Below, in pieces: positions 15,533 to 24,797 of a stretch of 64,000 nucleotides of DNA (its first letter is position 1; every line of letters begins with the position of its first letter). The stretch is taken from the NCBI RefSeq assembly GCF_030698145.1, contig NZ_JAUYNW010000046.1, positions 1 through 64,000 on the forward strand. Reading direction: 5' to 3'. The notes under the pieces are model-generated. The model was not told the origin of the DNA. It saw only the letters and a list, made by a program, of their open reading frames with translations, and searched no databases. This stretch comes from Phenylobacterium sp. Lineage in GTDB: Bacteria; Pseudomonadota; Alphaproteobacteria; Caulobacterales; Caulobacteraceae. The position numbers and the translations under genes are program-made.

Positions 15533-17970
15533 GCCGCCAGCGGCATCCCCTGCTGCTGGCCACTGGCGAGGTAGCGCCCGGCGACCGTCGTGTCGCTCAG
15601 GACCAGCGCCCCGCCGATCGGCAGGAAGCTGGGGTCCGCCGGCGTCAGGTCCGCGAAGATCGACGCGGCGGCCAGTCCGCCCTGGGCGACGGACGTGGCG
15701 TCCGACCCGAGCGGCAGGGCCCCGGTGCGGACGCTCAGGCCGACGATGTCGAGGTCCGGATAGACCCCGCCCACCCGCGTCGACCAGGCCAGGGTTTCCA
15801 TGTGCAGGTGACTGAACAGGCAATAGCTGTCGGGTTCGAAGCTGGTGGTGAAGTTCGTGCTTCCCCCGACCTGGCTGCTGTGGAGCCAGACCAGATGCTC
15901 GGCGAAGTCGCAGGACACATAGGCGCCGGAAACGCCCACGCCATAGGCCGCCGAGTTGTCGAGGCCGGAGATGTTGCGCAGTCCGAAGTCGCGCACCGGG
16001 GCGTCGCTGTTGAACGAAACCCAGGCCGCGCCGACATAGTTGGTGGCCGTATGGAAGCGCACCGCCACGTTCTCATAGGCGTCGTAATAGGGCGCGAACA
16101 CCGCCCCATGCCAGACCAGCACATCGGCGTGAATGTCCATCCAGGCGACCATCTGGGTCGGCGTGGAATTGACCGTGCGCAGGGCGACCGGATTGGCCGT
16201 GGTCTCACCCGCGATCGTCAGGAAGGTCGCCGCGCGCAAGGTGAGCGAAGCGGTCGCCGTCCAACCCGTGAGGGCGTTCACCGCATCGACCACGTCCTGG
16301 ACCTGGGTGACCGCCCCAGCGGTCTTGTCCAGGATGACCTCAAGCACCTGCACGGCGCTCTCATAGAGCCGGAAGCGGCGATAGCTTCCCATGCCGGAGC
16401 CGCTGCCCAGGTTGCCCGTGATCTCCATTTGGCAGGACCCGAGGGAGCTGCTGATCTGGAATGCGTTTTCAGGAACCCGCAGGCCCGACAGGACCCCGCC
16501 GATCTCAGCCGTCCAGCCGCCATGAATGGCGCCGTGGACGTTTTCATGCGCCGACCCGGAGATCCGTTCGGTCAGGCAGTTCAACACCAGGGCGCAGAAA
16601 CTGAGGCCGTATCCCGGAAGGTCGTGAGCCCAGACGTTGGTGAAATAGGTGTTGCCGCGCAGGTTCGACTGGTGAGTGATCCAGTTGCCGCGCGCGCTCA
16701 TGCCTTCATTGAGGGCCGCCATGCCGGAGCCGGAGCCGCCATAGGCCGGGTTCGGCGACCCGCATTTGATCTCGCAGCCGGCGAAATGGTTCATGCGGTT
16801 GGACCCGGTCTGGGTCCGCAGGATCGCGCCCAGCGCCGGGTTCATGGCGGCGGTGTCGACCACGACGCCTAGGCCGAAGAACCGCAGGCCGTCATACTTC
16901 ATCGTTGAGTTGGCCATCACCGGCTCATGGTCGCCCACCGTCATGGTCGACCCGCCGGCGGCGGCGAAGGTGGCCCAAGTCACGGCGGGCTTGTGGTCGC
17001 TCGCGACCGCATCCAGGCGATAGTTGCCCGTTTCGTGGCAGGTGATCAGCGGCCGAATTTTCCCTGTCGCCATCGCCCGGTCCAGGCAGGCCTTGGGCGT
17101 CCGATAGCGGGTGTCGGTCACCTCGGTCGGGGTCTTTTCCAGGCTGTACTCGACATCGAACACCTTGTTGGCGCCGACACCAGGTGCGCGCGGGCTGAAG
17201 ACGAACGGCCCCTCGGTGCGCACCTCCATGGTGGGATCGAGCGCGATGGCGTCGACATAGAGCCGAGCGTCGCCCGTAGCGGATGCGGCCATGGCCGCAT
17301 CGTAATCGAGGGTGATGCAGTATCCGCCGACGCGCACCGGCAGGCCGTTCTCATCGATGTCGTCGTGCCAGGTCTCTTCGGTGACGTCGAGAACGCCGCC
17401 CTCCCAGCGGCCGACCAGCTTCTCAAGTCCGCCCTTGGCCCCAGCATCGAAGACGATCGTGACTTCGCCGCCGATGGTCATGTAGGGCACGAACAGGGGC
17501 ACGCACCATGGCTTGGCGGTCGTGCGCGGCAATTCCGGATCGGGCTCGGTCCCGACCGTCCAGCCGCTGCCCTGCGTCCCGTTGTAGAGCGGGCCTGGCG
17601 CCAGCTTGCCGGCCGGGGCGACAGGGGCGACCGTGCGCTTCATACGCATCCGCCAGCCGCCGGCCGCCGCGGCGTCGGCGGACGCCAGGGTGGCCACCGC
17701 CAGGGCGGCGCCCAGGAAACGGCGCCGACTCCGGCTGAATCCAGCAGCCTCATCCAGCGGGCGGCGGCTGGGTTCTTCCGACCAGCGCGGCCGGGGCGGT
17801 CGGGCGGGTCCCGCCGCCGCCCGGGCCGCCCGACGCATCCCGCCCAGGCTCTCGCGCGAACTCAGCGCGACCGAGGGAACGGCCAAAGCGAGTGAGACCG
17901 ACCCGTCGACACCGACCCGGGCCGACGGCCGGGGAGCCAAGGCCCGCAGAGGCCATTGGAACCTGGTCAT
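15529..17970 (-). CDS. phage beta-helix protein with Tat-like signal
   Basis: 813 residues. The body is rich in short beta repeats and asparagine/glycine turns, like receptor-binding or tailspike proteins at the end of a tail operon. At residues 81-87 there is a twin-arginine motif SRRRFLG, followed by a hydrophobic stretch and an AADAAAAGG-like cleavage region. The signal is ~80 residues from the annotated start, or ~36 from an internal ATG at 17838. Receptor binding or depolymerase activity is inferred from position; no catalytic motif was identified. Confidence 0.7.
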   Translation of the reverse strand: MTRFQWPLRALAPRPSARVGVDGSVSLALAVPSVALSSRESLGGMRRAARAAAGPARPPRPRWSEEPSRRPLDEAAGFSRSRRRFLGAALAVATLASADAAAAGGWRMRMKRTVAPVAPAGKLAPGPLYNGTQGSGWTVGTEPDPELPRTTAKPWCVPLFVPYMTIGGEVTIVFDAGAKGGLEKLVGRWEGGVLDVTEETWHDDIDENGLPVRVGGYCITLDYDAAMAASATGDARLYVDAIALDPTMEVRTEGPFVFSPRAPGVGANKVFDVEYSLEKTPTEVTDTRYRTPKACLDRAMATGKIRPLITCHETGNYRLDAVASDHKPAVTWATFAAAGGSTMTVGDHEPVMANSTMKYDGLRFFGLGVVVDTAAMNPALGAILRTQTGSNRMNHFAGCEIKCGSPNPAYGGSGSGMAALNEGMSARGNWITHQSNLRGNTYFTNVWAHDLPGYGLSFCALVLNCLTERISGSAHENVHGAIHGGWTAEIGGVLSGLRVPENAFQISSSLGSCQMEITGNLGSGSGMGSYRRFRLYESAVQVLEVILDKTAGAVTQVQDVVDAVNALTGWTATASLTLRAATFLTIAGETTANPVALRTVNSTPTQMVAWMDIHADVLVWHGAVFAPYYDAYENVAVRFHTATNYVGAAWVSFNSDAPVRDFGLRNISGLDNSAAYGVGVSGAYVSCDFAEHLVWLHSSQVGGSTNFTTSFEPDSYCLFSHLHMETLAWSTRVGGVYPDLDIVGLSVRTGALPLGSDATSVAQGGLAAASIFADLTPADPSFLPIGGALVLSDTTVAGRYLASGQQQGMPLAA

Positions 17971-17974
17971 CCGA

Positions 17975-19177
17975 TCAGGCCCCCATGCAATGATAGTTGA
18001 GCTTGGTGGACGACAGCGCCCCGACGTTGGTGACGATGATCGCCGTGGTCGAGACTGCGTAGCTGAAGACCAGGCCGCCCTGGCTGGTCACCGTGCAGAA
18101 CGGCGCGGCCGCGTAGGCGGTAGCGAAGGTGATGGTGCAGGCGCTGGCCCCGGAACCTTCGGTCACCTCCCCCGCCGTGTCAGTCGAACCCGTCGTGATT
18201 GCCGGGGAGGTTCCGCAGTTGGACAGCGCCGGGATCGTGCCGAGCGAATTGATGTGACCGGCGTGGTTGATGCTCATCACCGACCGGACCGTGTTGGGCG
18301 TCGAACTGGTGGCCGCTTTCGGAGCCGTCTGGATGATGAAGGCGCCGCCGCCGCCGGTTCCGGTGCCGACCGGGGTCTGCACGGTGAAGTTCGGTCCGGC
18401 CGTGTCGGACGTTCCGGTCGCGACCCCTTGCGCGCGTAGGACTTGCGCCACGGGCGCAGCAGCATCGGTCGCGCCAAGCTGCACGACGGGCGTCGCATCA
18501 GCACCCGCCGCCGTCAGGATGAAAGACTGCGATTGGGCATTGTTGCGAATCCGCAACTCCCCATCCGCCGAAGCGAACAGTTTGGTTCGCGAACTGAAGG
18601 ACAGGGCGCTGGTCGAGGCGACGGAAAGCCCTGCTCCGACAGTGACGGTTCCAATCTTGTCGACGCTGAACACCGAAGTCGTGCCGCTGCCGCCGCCATA
18701 GATGTTGAGCAGCTTGGTTGACGATCCGGTCCCAGTGATCGTCGCGCGGAACGCAACCCAGTCGAAGTTGGTCGAGCCGTTGTTGAGCGTCCCGGCCAGG
18801 TCAACCACGGCCGTAGTGCCCGAAGTGAGGTTGTAGCCGGTCGACACGAGGGCGGAGGTTCCGGCCGCCGGGGTGATGGTCTGGGTCTCAGTGAAGGTGT
18901 TGGCGCCGAGGGTCGCGCCGCCACCGCCGGAGATCGAGTGACAGCCCAGGCCCGTGCTGGTCGTCCAGATCAAGGCGTCGGTCGCGCCCGAGCAGGACGG
19001 GGCCGCGTGCGCGACGTAGGACCCTGACGATCCAGTCGGGTTCGCCAGGATCGTGTTGGCCGCGCCGGTCGCCGGCGCGCCGCCCCCAGACCCGGGCGGA
19101 TTGGTGATGCTCTGGGCGCAGACAGAGCCGGCCAGGGCGAGCGCCGCCAGGGCGCCGATCATGAGGTTACGGATCAT
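17975..19177 (-). CDS. tail fibre-like protein with signal peptide
   Basis: 400 residues. The N-terminus (MIRNLMIGALAALALAGSVC then AQS) is a clear signal peptide. The rest is Ser/Thr/Gly-rich, low in charged residues and repetitive, as in phage fibres; the C-terminus ends KLNYHCMGA. The start overlaps the stop of the next upstream gene by 4 bases. Probably a distal fibre component; export is unusual for a virion protein. Confidence 0.65.
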   Translation of the reverse strand: MIRNLMIGALAALALAGSVCAQSITNPPGSGGGAPATGAANTILANPTGSSGSYVAHAAPSCSGATDALIWTTSTGLGCHSISGGGGATLGANTFTETQTITPAAGTSALVSTGYNLTSGTTAVVDLAGTLNNGSTNFDWVAFRATITGTGSSTKLLNIYGGGSGTTSVFSVDKIGTVTVGAGLSVASTSALSFSSRTKLFASADGELRIRNNAQSQSFILTAAGADATPVVQLGATDAAAPVAQVLRAQGVATGTSDTAGPNFTVQTPVGTGTGGGGAFIIQTAPKAATSSTPNTVRSVMSINHAGHINSLGTIPALSNCGTSPAITTGSTDTAGEVTEGSGASACTITFATAYAAAPFCTVTSQGGLVFSYAVSTTAIIVTNVGALSSTKLNYHCMGA

Positions 19178-20199
19178 TGGGATTTCGCCACGAAAGCATG
19201 GGCCGTGGTCGCGGCGGTCACCTGGACAAGGCCGGTGACGACGATGCCGCCGGCGTTGCAGTTGAAGGCCGCGCCTGGCGCGAGGTTGATGGATTTGGCG
19301 GTCGTCGCGGTCCCGGTTCCCTCATAGACAAACAGGGTCTCGGACGCGGTGATGGGGTTCTGGATGAAGCATCCCAGCCGGCTGGCGGACGACGCAAAGA
19401 CCGTTTGGAAGGTCCCGCCCGTGGTCACCGTGGAGGATGCATCGGTCGTGGTGGCCGCCCGGGGCTGGGTTGTCACCGGATCGGTCGCGGTCTTGATCGC
19501 CACCAGCTCGGCGATGGCGGCATCGAGCTTGGTGTTCGACGACGTGACCAAGGTCTCCAGGCCGTCGACCCGGCCATCCAGCGTATCGAGCTTGGTGTTG
19601 GTGCTGGCGATCGCGGTCTCGACGCCGTCGAGGAACCCCTCCAGGCCGTCGACCCGGCCGTCCAAGGTGGTGAGCTGGCCTTCCAGGCCGTCGGCGTGAC
19701 CGATCAGCGTAGTCAGGCGCTCGTTGCGCCGCTTGTCGAGGGCGATGGCGTCGCACGTGCCGGCGTCGGTCCCGCAGGACGACGAGCCCGGCGCCCCGAT
19801 GTCGGTGTCCAGGTTGCTGAGCGGCGTGCTGGTGACCGCCACCGTGCCGTCGACCGTGAACGCGCCGGAGCCGTCCCCGACCAGCAGCGTGCCCGCCAGC
19901 AGGTTGCGGATCGCCTTCTGGACCGCGATCGACGTCCCGCTGCCCGTGCCCGACCAGGCCGCGTCGTCCCGGTCACCCTGGGCGACGTCGCCGCCGTCGG
20001 CGATCGTCGTCGCCCCGCCCCCGCCGCCGCCCGCGCCTGGCGCATATTCGCCGGTCAGCGGATCGACCGAGACGACCTCGACATAGGTCTTCGCCGGGGC
20101 GGTTTCGCCGACGGATCGTTCGGCAGCCCAGGTCGGGGGCACAAGGGCGACGCTGAGCATGGCCGCAAGCGCAACCAGCCCTCTGATGCGGTGACGCAT
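19174..20199 (-). CDS. tail fibre-like protein with coiled repeats and signal peptide
   Basis: 341 residues from ATG 20199, preceded by GAGG. The N-terminus has a signal peptide ending in an AWAAE-like site. The central region holds repeats of the form LDGRVDGLE (three clear copies) that predict a trimeric coiled coil, typical of fibre shafts. The C-terminus is beta-rich. The longer frame to 20319 lacks a start signal. Role as a fibre is inferred from repeats and position. Confidence 0.65.
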   Translation of the reverse strand: MRHRIRGLVALAAMLSVALVPPTWAAERSVGETAPAKTYVEVVSVDPLTGEYAPGAGGGGGGATTIADGGDVAQGDRDDAAWSGTGSGTSIAVQKAIRNLLAGTLLVGDGSGAFTVDGTVAVTSTPLSNLDTDIGAPGSSSCGTDAGTCDAIALDKRRNERLTTLIGHADGLEGQLTTLDGRVDGLEGFLDGVETAIASTNTKLDTLDGRVDGLETLVTSSNTKLDAAIAELVAIKTATDPVTTQPRAATTTDASSTVTTGGTFQTVFASSASRLGCFIQNPITASETLFVYEGTGTATTAKSINLAPGAAFNCNAGGIVVTGLVQVTAATTAHAFVAKSQ

Positions 20200-20228
20200 G
20201 GGGATATCCTCGGGTTGATGGGATGGGA

Positions 20229-20245
20229 TGCGAGCGGCGCTCGCA
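20229..20245. repeat. dispersed dyad copy 2
   Basis: TGCGAGCGGCGCTCGCA, in the 56-base gap between the fibre gene start and the stop of the next gene. Confidence 0.85.
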
Positions 20246-20255
20246 CCTGGCCGCC

Positions 20256-21176
20256 TCAGGGGGTCTTGGGTCGGGCGAGTTCTGGAAGTGGGACAGGGTC
20301 GGCGGTCGGTTCCGGCCAAGCCATCCCCTCAATGGGATGAGGCTCACCGGCCTCCCGCCGCAGGGCCGCGGAGATGCCCGCGCCCCGGCCGGCGAGGCCT
20401 AGCCCCTGATAGCCGTGCGTGGCGGCCAAGGCGGCGAGACCTGCGCCTAGCGCCAGCAGCTCCGACGTCACCTCATCGCGGCGGGCATAGATGATTTCGG
20501 CAGTCTGGCTGATCCCGTCCACTGGGGAGAAGGACGCGGCAGCTTTCATCAGGAGCGCCGCCAGGTCTCCGGCAAGACCGCCGAAGCCTTCCGTCCGGTC
20601 CAAGCTCCGCAGGGCGGTGCGGGCCTCCTCCAGGTCCATGAGCACCGGCATGGGGACCGGCTTGGCCCGTGTCGCCGCCACCTCGGCGGTGACCTCAGGC
20701 TCAGGCGCCGAGAGGGTCGCCGCGAGCTGGGCTCGGATGGCGTCCATGTCCGACTTTGCGACCCCCGCGGGCGGCGCGGCGACCCGCGACTTCGCCACCC
20801 GCTCTAGCAGCAGCACGTAGTCCCGGCGGGCTTCCTCGACCTGTTCGGCCTTGGTCTTTGGATTGGACCGCCAGAGTTCGGTGATCCCGATCCCCTGGCC
20901 ATTCCCGACGATGAGCGGAAGGCCGTCGTCTCCGACTAGGGCCGTGCCGGTCTCGTCGCACAGGGAACCGCTCATGAAGTAGTTGTCGACGCCGGCCTGG
21001 ACCGCCTCGACCTGCCACGTCTTGATCTTGACGTGGTGGCCGTCCGCCGTCCGATAGATGCGGTTCTCCGGCTTCTCGTCAGCCCGGGCCAGGACTTCGG
21101 TGATGTCCTCAGGCGGGCTGACGGCGGCCAGGGCGCGCACCCAAGGGACTTCGCCGCCGGGGATCGGATCGGCCAA
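20256..21176 (-). CDS. hypothetical tail-region protein
   Basis: 306 residues, no signal or membrane segment. The N-terminal part contains KIKTWQVEAVQAGVDNYF, and the C-terminal half is alanine-rich and helical. It lies between the tail-tip protein and the fibres in the same operon. No family recognised; possibly a fibre chaperone or accessory protein, on position alone. Confidence 0.6.
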   Translation of the reverse strand: MADPIPGGEVPWVRALAAVSPPEDITEVLARADEKPENRIYRTADGHHVKIKTWQVEAVQAGVDNYFMSGSLCDETGTALVGDDGLPLIVGNGQGIGITELWRSNPKTKAEQVEEARRDYVLLLERVAKSRVAAPPAGVAKSDMDAIRAQLAATLSAPEPEVTAEVAATRAKPVPMPVLMDLEEARTALRSLDRTEGFGGLAGDLAALLMKAAASFSPVDGISQTAEIIYARRDEVTSELLALGAGLAALAATHGYQGLGLAGRGAGISAALRREAGEPHPIEGMAWPEPTADPVPLPELARPKTP

Positions 21177-21186
21177 TTCGGGCCTC

Positions 21187-24100
21187 CTAGGGTTGGAAGA
21201 CGTAAGGGTCGCCCGCCCCGCCGCCGTAGTAGCCGGGCGGGCTGGCCGGCGGCGGGGGGAACACCGCGGAACTGGACGTGGCCATGGTCCCCAGGAACAG
21301 CCAGTCGCCGGTCGCCAGGTAGCCGTTCAGATCGACGTTGCTGGCCAGGCCGAAGCCGCCGGTCGGCCAATAGAGCAGGATGTGCCAGCTATTTCCCGGC
21401 GGCATGGAGGAGAAGGTGTAGCCCGAGATCGAGCGCGTGTAGCTGGGGAACCCTTTGACCACGAAGCTGTCGATGTAGATGTGCGTGTCGTCGGCGGTCA
21501 TAGGGAAGTGGTCGAGGACCAGGGCCTGGCCGAAGCCCGACGTGACCGCCCCTAACCCCTGGACGTTGCTGATCTTGCCGTCCTCGCCCAGGAACTGGAG
21601 CGACCCGGCCGGCGTCTTGGCTGTATGCGTCGCCCAGGCCGCCTGACCTGTGAATGCCGCCGAGGTCCCGACGCTGGTCAGGAAGTTCGACAGCGTCGCC
21701 AGGGTCCCGCCGGGCGTGTGATAGAGGTTCGATCCGAAGGCCCCGCCTACCGTCGAGGCCACATACCAGGTCGAGGTGACCCCGCTATAGACCTTGATCA
21801 CGTCGCCGCCGGAGACGGTCGTATCGACCCAGACGTCCCCGTTCTGCGGTGAGGCCGGCGTTGTCGACTGGCGGAAGATTTCGTTTCGGGTGGCGATCAG
21901 GCTTCCGAGGTAGCCGGCGTAGCGCAGCAGATCGACGTCATCGGGCGAGGGCCGCCAGCCGTTCGTCGTGGTCGGCCCGAATTCCATCTGCAGGTCGGTG
22001 ACGCTGATCGTCTGGCCGCCCGTCGCGTCGGCCGGGGTCACGAAGAGCCGGAAGTGGCCCGAATTCAGGTCCGGGTCCGCAGACTGCATGCCCGGCCAGG
22101 TGAAGCGCTTGGCCGTCGTCGTCAGGGGGAAAGTCTGATCAGGAACGTCCGACAGCGCATTGCCCGAGGCGTCCCGCCAGCCGGCCCGAAGTGTGGCCGT
22201 CCCGCTGCTGACCTTGGCCTTGAAGCTGGCCGAATAGGCCGCAAGCAAGTCCTCGCCGGTATGGTCGAAATCCCTGCCAGAACCGCCTTCGACGCGCGCA
22301 TTGGAATTGCCTGGCAGGGTGAAGCCCCACTTGGCGTCGCCGACCGTCATGGGGTCGACCAGGACGGCGGTCGCGAATGGGACCCAGTCCTGCTTACGGA
22401 GGAGGTTTTTCGCTGGGATGCTGGAGAGCGCCGCCGAGATTTCCTCGAAGGTCTTCAGCGCACCGCCGGCGCTCAGCAGGTATCGCGCCGCCAGATCGCC
22501 CGGCGCCAAGGCGATCCAGGACGAGGCCGTGACCCGCCGACCTTCGGTGCTGATCGGGACCAGGCGGCCCTCGCAGGGGGTGTCCGGGGCGATCCCGTTG
22601 GTCGAGGTCATAACGCCGGCGGCCGGATCATTCGCAAGCGTCGCGGCGACCTCGGCCGAGCCCAGCACCCGGACTTCCAGGCGGACGCCCATGATTGCGG
22701 CGTCCACAGGCGTGTCCCAGTGGGCGATTACGCCAGGGGCCTCCTGGCCGTTGTCGCCGACATACTGGAAGGTCTCGATATCGACGCCGTCCAGTTCCAG
22801 CGGGTCCAGCGAGCCGGCCTCATCGACCGGCGCCGCGCCCGGCGTTCCTTCGTCCGTGGCCGCCGTCCAGGCGTAACAGCTCGAATTGATCTGCCGCAGG
22901 ACCAGGCTGGTCCGATGGTCTTCGCCGACGACCACGTTCTCCACACGGAAGGTGATGGTCGAACCCAGGAAGCGCCGGTCGGACTGCCAGGCGAGCCAGT
23001 CGCCGTCTTCCAGCCATGAGAACCGCGGGCCAAGGACCAGCGAATATCGGCGCTCCTGGCGGCCCAGGCGGCGCTCGATCTCGCCGCAGCGCTGCGCCTG
23101 GGTCTGACTGGTCACCATGGACAGGGTCAGCGTCTTGGCCCGCTGGCCGCCATCCGCCACGATGTCCGAGACAGACCGGCGAACCGGCGCTGCGTGGTCT
23201 TGCCAGAGCTGGTCGGGCGCGATGTAGCGCGGCGTGACCAGGTTGACCCGCTGAGTGTCGCTCAGGAAGTCCTCGCCCTGGACCGCCTCACCCACGACCA
23301 GGTCGGCATCGGTGATCGTCGTGACGACGCTTTTGGCCGCGCCGGGCTCGATCTCAACGCCGCCGTCGCGCTGGACGATGACGCCGGCCATGGCCGCGGC
23401 GAAATACTCTTCGACCACGATGAACGGCTCGTCGGCCCGGATGACGCCGTTGGCGCGATATCGAGGCTCGGTTCCGCCGGCCAGCAGGGTCACGGCTTCG
23501 TCGCAGAGATTGGCCGCGGCGAAGATCCGAACCGGCTGGGCCTCTTCGGCGGTCAGGCCGCGGCCGATTAGCAGTTGCTCCGGCTCCTCGACCTGGTCGC
23601 CGGCATAGACGCCGCGACGGTAGTTGTAGGCGCAGATCGCCGCGTTGTCGGTCCACGCCCAGGTGTCCGGATCGTCCCACCGGTGCGCGCCCGACCCGCC
23701 GTCGACCGTCGTGTCCAAGCGCGGATCGTAGCAACGCTTGCCCTTCACCAGGGCCTTGAAGCTGGGACGCCCCGTCGACCACACTGGGCTGGTCGCGTTC
23801 GGCGCATCGGCCTTGTAGGCGAACACGATGTAGGCGACGCCGGCGGCGCGCTCGGTCGAGGTCCAGCGTCCACTCGAATTGGTCACGAGGTAGCTGCTAG
23901 CCGCCTGCGCCCAGGACCCGTCCTTCCAGTAGACCTCGAGTTGGCTGTTGAAGCCCGACTGCACGCCGTCGGCGGCGTAGGCGTAGTAGGTGTCCCCGAT
24001 GAAGAACCCTTCCAGGCTCTCGCACTTGTGGTCGGCGACGGCGACGATCTGGACTTCCCAGTCTGTGCCGTACTGGCCGCCGAAGTTGAAGGCGTCCAGG

Positions 24101-24399
24101 AGCTGGCCGCCAGTCGCCGACAAACCGAAGATCACCTCTCGCGGGGCCTCGCCCAGCGTCAGCGACATCACGCTGGCTTGGCGTTCCTGACCTGATGTCC
24201 GCTGCGAGGGCGAGAGCAGCCGGTTGGCGATCGCCGAGATGGCGAGTGAGACGACCGCGTTGATGACGAAGGTCGCGACGGCCGCGGCGGTGCCGGTCAG
24301 GGCGAAGAAGCTGACGATGGCGGTCGAGACCGGTTCCGCGTGCGCGACGGTCGGAAGGACCAGCAGGATGGCCAGCGCCGCCAGGAAGAAGCCGATCAC
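21187..24399 (-). CDS. tail tip / central tail protein (gpJ-like)
   Basis: 1070 residues starting at GTG 24399, which overlaps the upstream stop as GTGA; this excludes the longer frame. The N-terminus is hydrophobic (IGFFLAALAILLVLPTVAHA), then a second hydrophobic region precedes the tail-tip body. The body carries blocks such as GLTAEEAQPVRIFAAANLC and a C-terminal carbohydrate-binding-like region. Size and position after the NlpC/P60-like gene match lambda gpJ/TipJ central fibre proteins. These line the tail tip and contact the receptor. Confidence 0.75.
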   Translation of the reverse strand: MIGFFLAALAILLVLPTVAHAEPVSTAIVSFFALTGTAAAVATFVINAVVSLAISAIANRLLSPSQRTSGQERQASVMSLTLGEAPREVIFGLSATGGQLLDAFNFGGQYGTDWEVQIVAVADHKCESLEGFFIGDTYYAYAADGVQSGFNSQLEVYWKDGSWAQAASSYLVTNSSGRWTSTERAAGVAYIVFAYKADAPNATSPVWSTGRPSFKALVKGKRCYDPRLDTTVDGGSGAHRWDDPDTWAWTDNAAICAYNYRRGVYAGDQVEEPEQLLIGRGLTAEEAQPVRIFAAANLCDEAVTLLAGGTEPRYRANGVIRADEPFIVVEEYFAAAMAGVIVQRDGGVEIEPGAAKSVVTTITDADLVVGEAVQGEDFLSDTQRVNLVTPRYIAPDQLWQDHAAPVRRSVSDIVADGGQRAKTLTLSMVTSQTQAQRCGEIERRLGRQERRYSLVLGPRFSWLEDGDWLAWQSDRRFLGSTITFRVENVVVGEDHRTSLVLRQINSSCYAWTAATDEGTPGAAPVDEAGSLDPLELDGVDIETFQYVGDNGQEAPGVIAHWDTPVDAAIMGVRLEVRVLGSAEVAATLANDPAAGVMTSTNGIAPDTPCEGRLVPISTEGRRVTASSWIALAPGDLAARYLLSAGGALKTFEEISAALSSIPAKNLLRKQDWVPFATAVLVDPMTVGDAKWGFTLPGNSNARVEGGSGRDFDHTGEDLLAAYSASFKAKVSSGTATLRAGWRDASGNALSDVPDQTFPLTTTAKRFTWPGMQSADPDLNSGHFRLFVTPADATGGQTISVTDLQMEFGPTTTNGWRPSPDDVDLLRYAGYLGSLIATRNEIFRQSTTPASPQNGDVWVDTTVSGGDVIKVYSGVTSTWYVASTVGGAFGSNLYHTPGGTLATLSNFLTSVGTSAAFTGQAAWATHTAKTPAGSLQFLGEDGKISNVQGLGAVTSGFGQALVLDHFPMTADDTHIYIDSFVVKGFPSYTRSISGYTFSSMPPGNSWHILLYWPTGGFGLASNVDLNGYLATGDWLFLGTMATSSSAVFPPPPASPPGYYGGGAGDPYVFQP

Positions 24400-24791
24400 G
24401 CGACGCTCCAGGCGGCCGTGATCACCCGACGCGGCAGGCGGACCAGGCCATGGTCGCCCGGGCCGACGACCGTATCGCCTTCGACCACGACCAGGCTGTC
24501 GATCCCGCCGATCGTGACCAGGCCGACGTCGCCGCGCTTGGCCATGCTGGGCGCGATCCGGGGCAGGACGCTGTCTACGGCGGCTTCCAGGCCGCCCAGC
24601 CGCCTCAGGACGCGCTGAGCGCCCCTTTGGCTCGTCCAGTGGTGGCCAAGGCCCGCCAGAGGGTCCCGGCCGATGAGCGCCGTGACAACCGCCCGCGCGA
24701 AGGAGACGCAGTCGTTCGCCTGGTCGCCCCATGCGAGCGGCGCTCGCGCCCGGCTCTCCACCAGGGCGATCATGGCGTCATGGTCGCGCAT
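24396..24791 (-). CDS. tail assembly protein, DUF6950-like
   Basis: 131 residues. It contains CVSFARAVVTALIGRDP, as in the small gpK-like tail assembly proteins (DUF6950) that precede the tail-tip gene in siphoviruses; the N-terminal ANDCVSF cysteine may be catalytic. The C-terminus ends RVITAAWSVA. A dyad copy lies in codons ~15-20. Family call is moderately sure. Confidence 0.7.
   Translation of the reverse strand: MRDHDAMIALVESRARAPLAWGDQANDCVSFARAVVTALIGRDPLAGLGHHWTSQRGAQRVLRRLGGLEAAVDSVLPRIAPSMAKRGDVGLVTIGGIDSLVVVEGDTVVGPGDHGLVRLPRRVITAAWSVA
24732..24748. repeat. dispersed dyad copy 3
   Basis: TGCGAGCGGCGCTCGCG, one base off the consensus at the last position. Inside codons ~15-20 of the 24396-24791 gene; spacing to copy 2 is 4503 bases. 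Confidence 0.8.
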
Positions 24792-24797
24792 GGGACC

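Noticed and set aside
15394-16872. Long plus-strand open frame opposite the beta-helix gene
   Set aside because: Antisense shadow with no start signal and unnatural Arg/Gly/Asp-rich composition.
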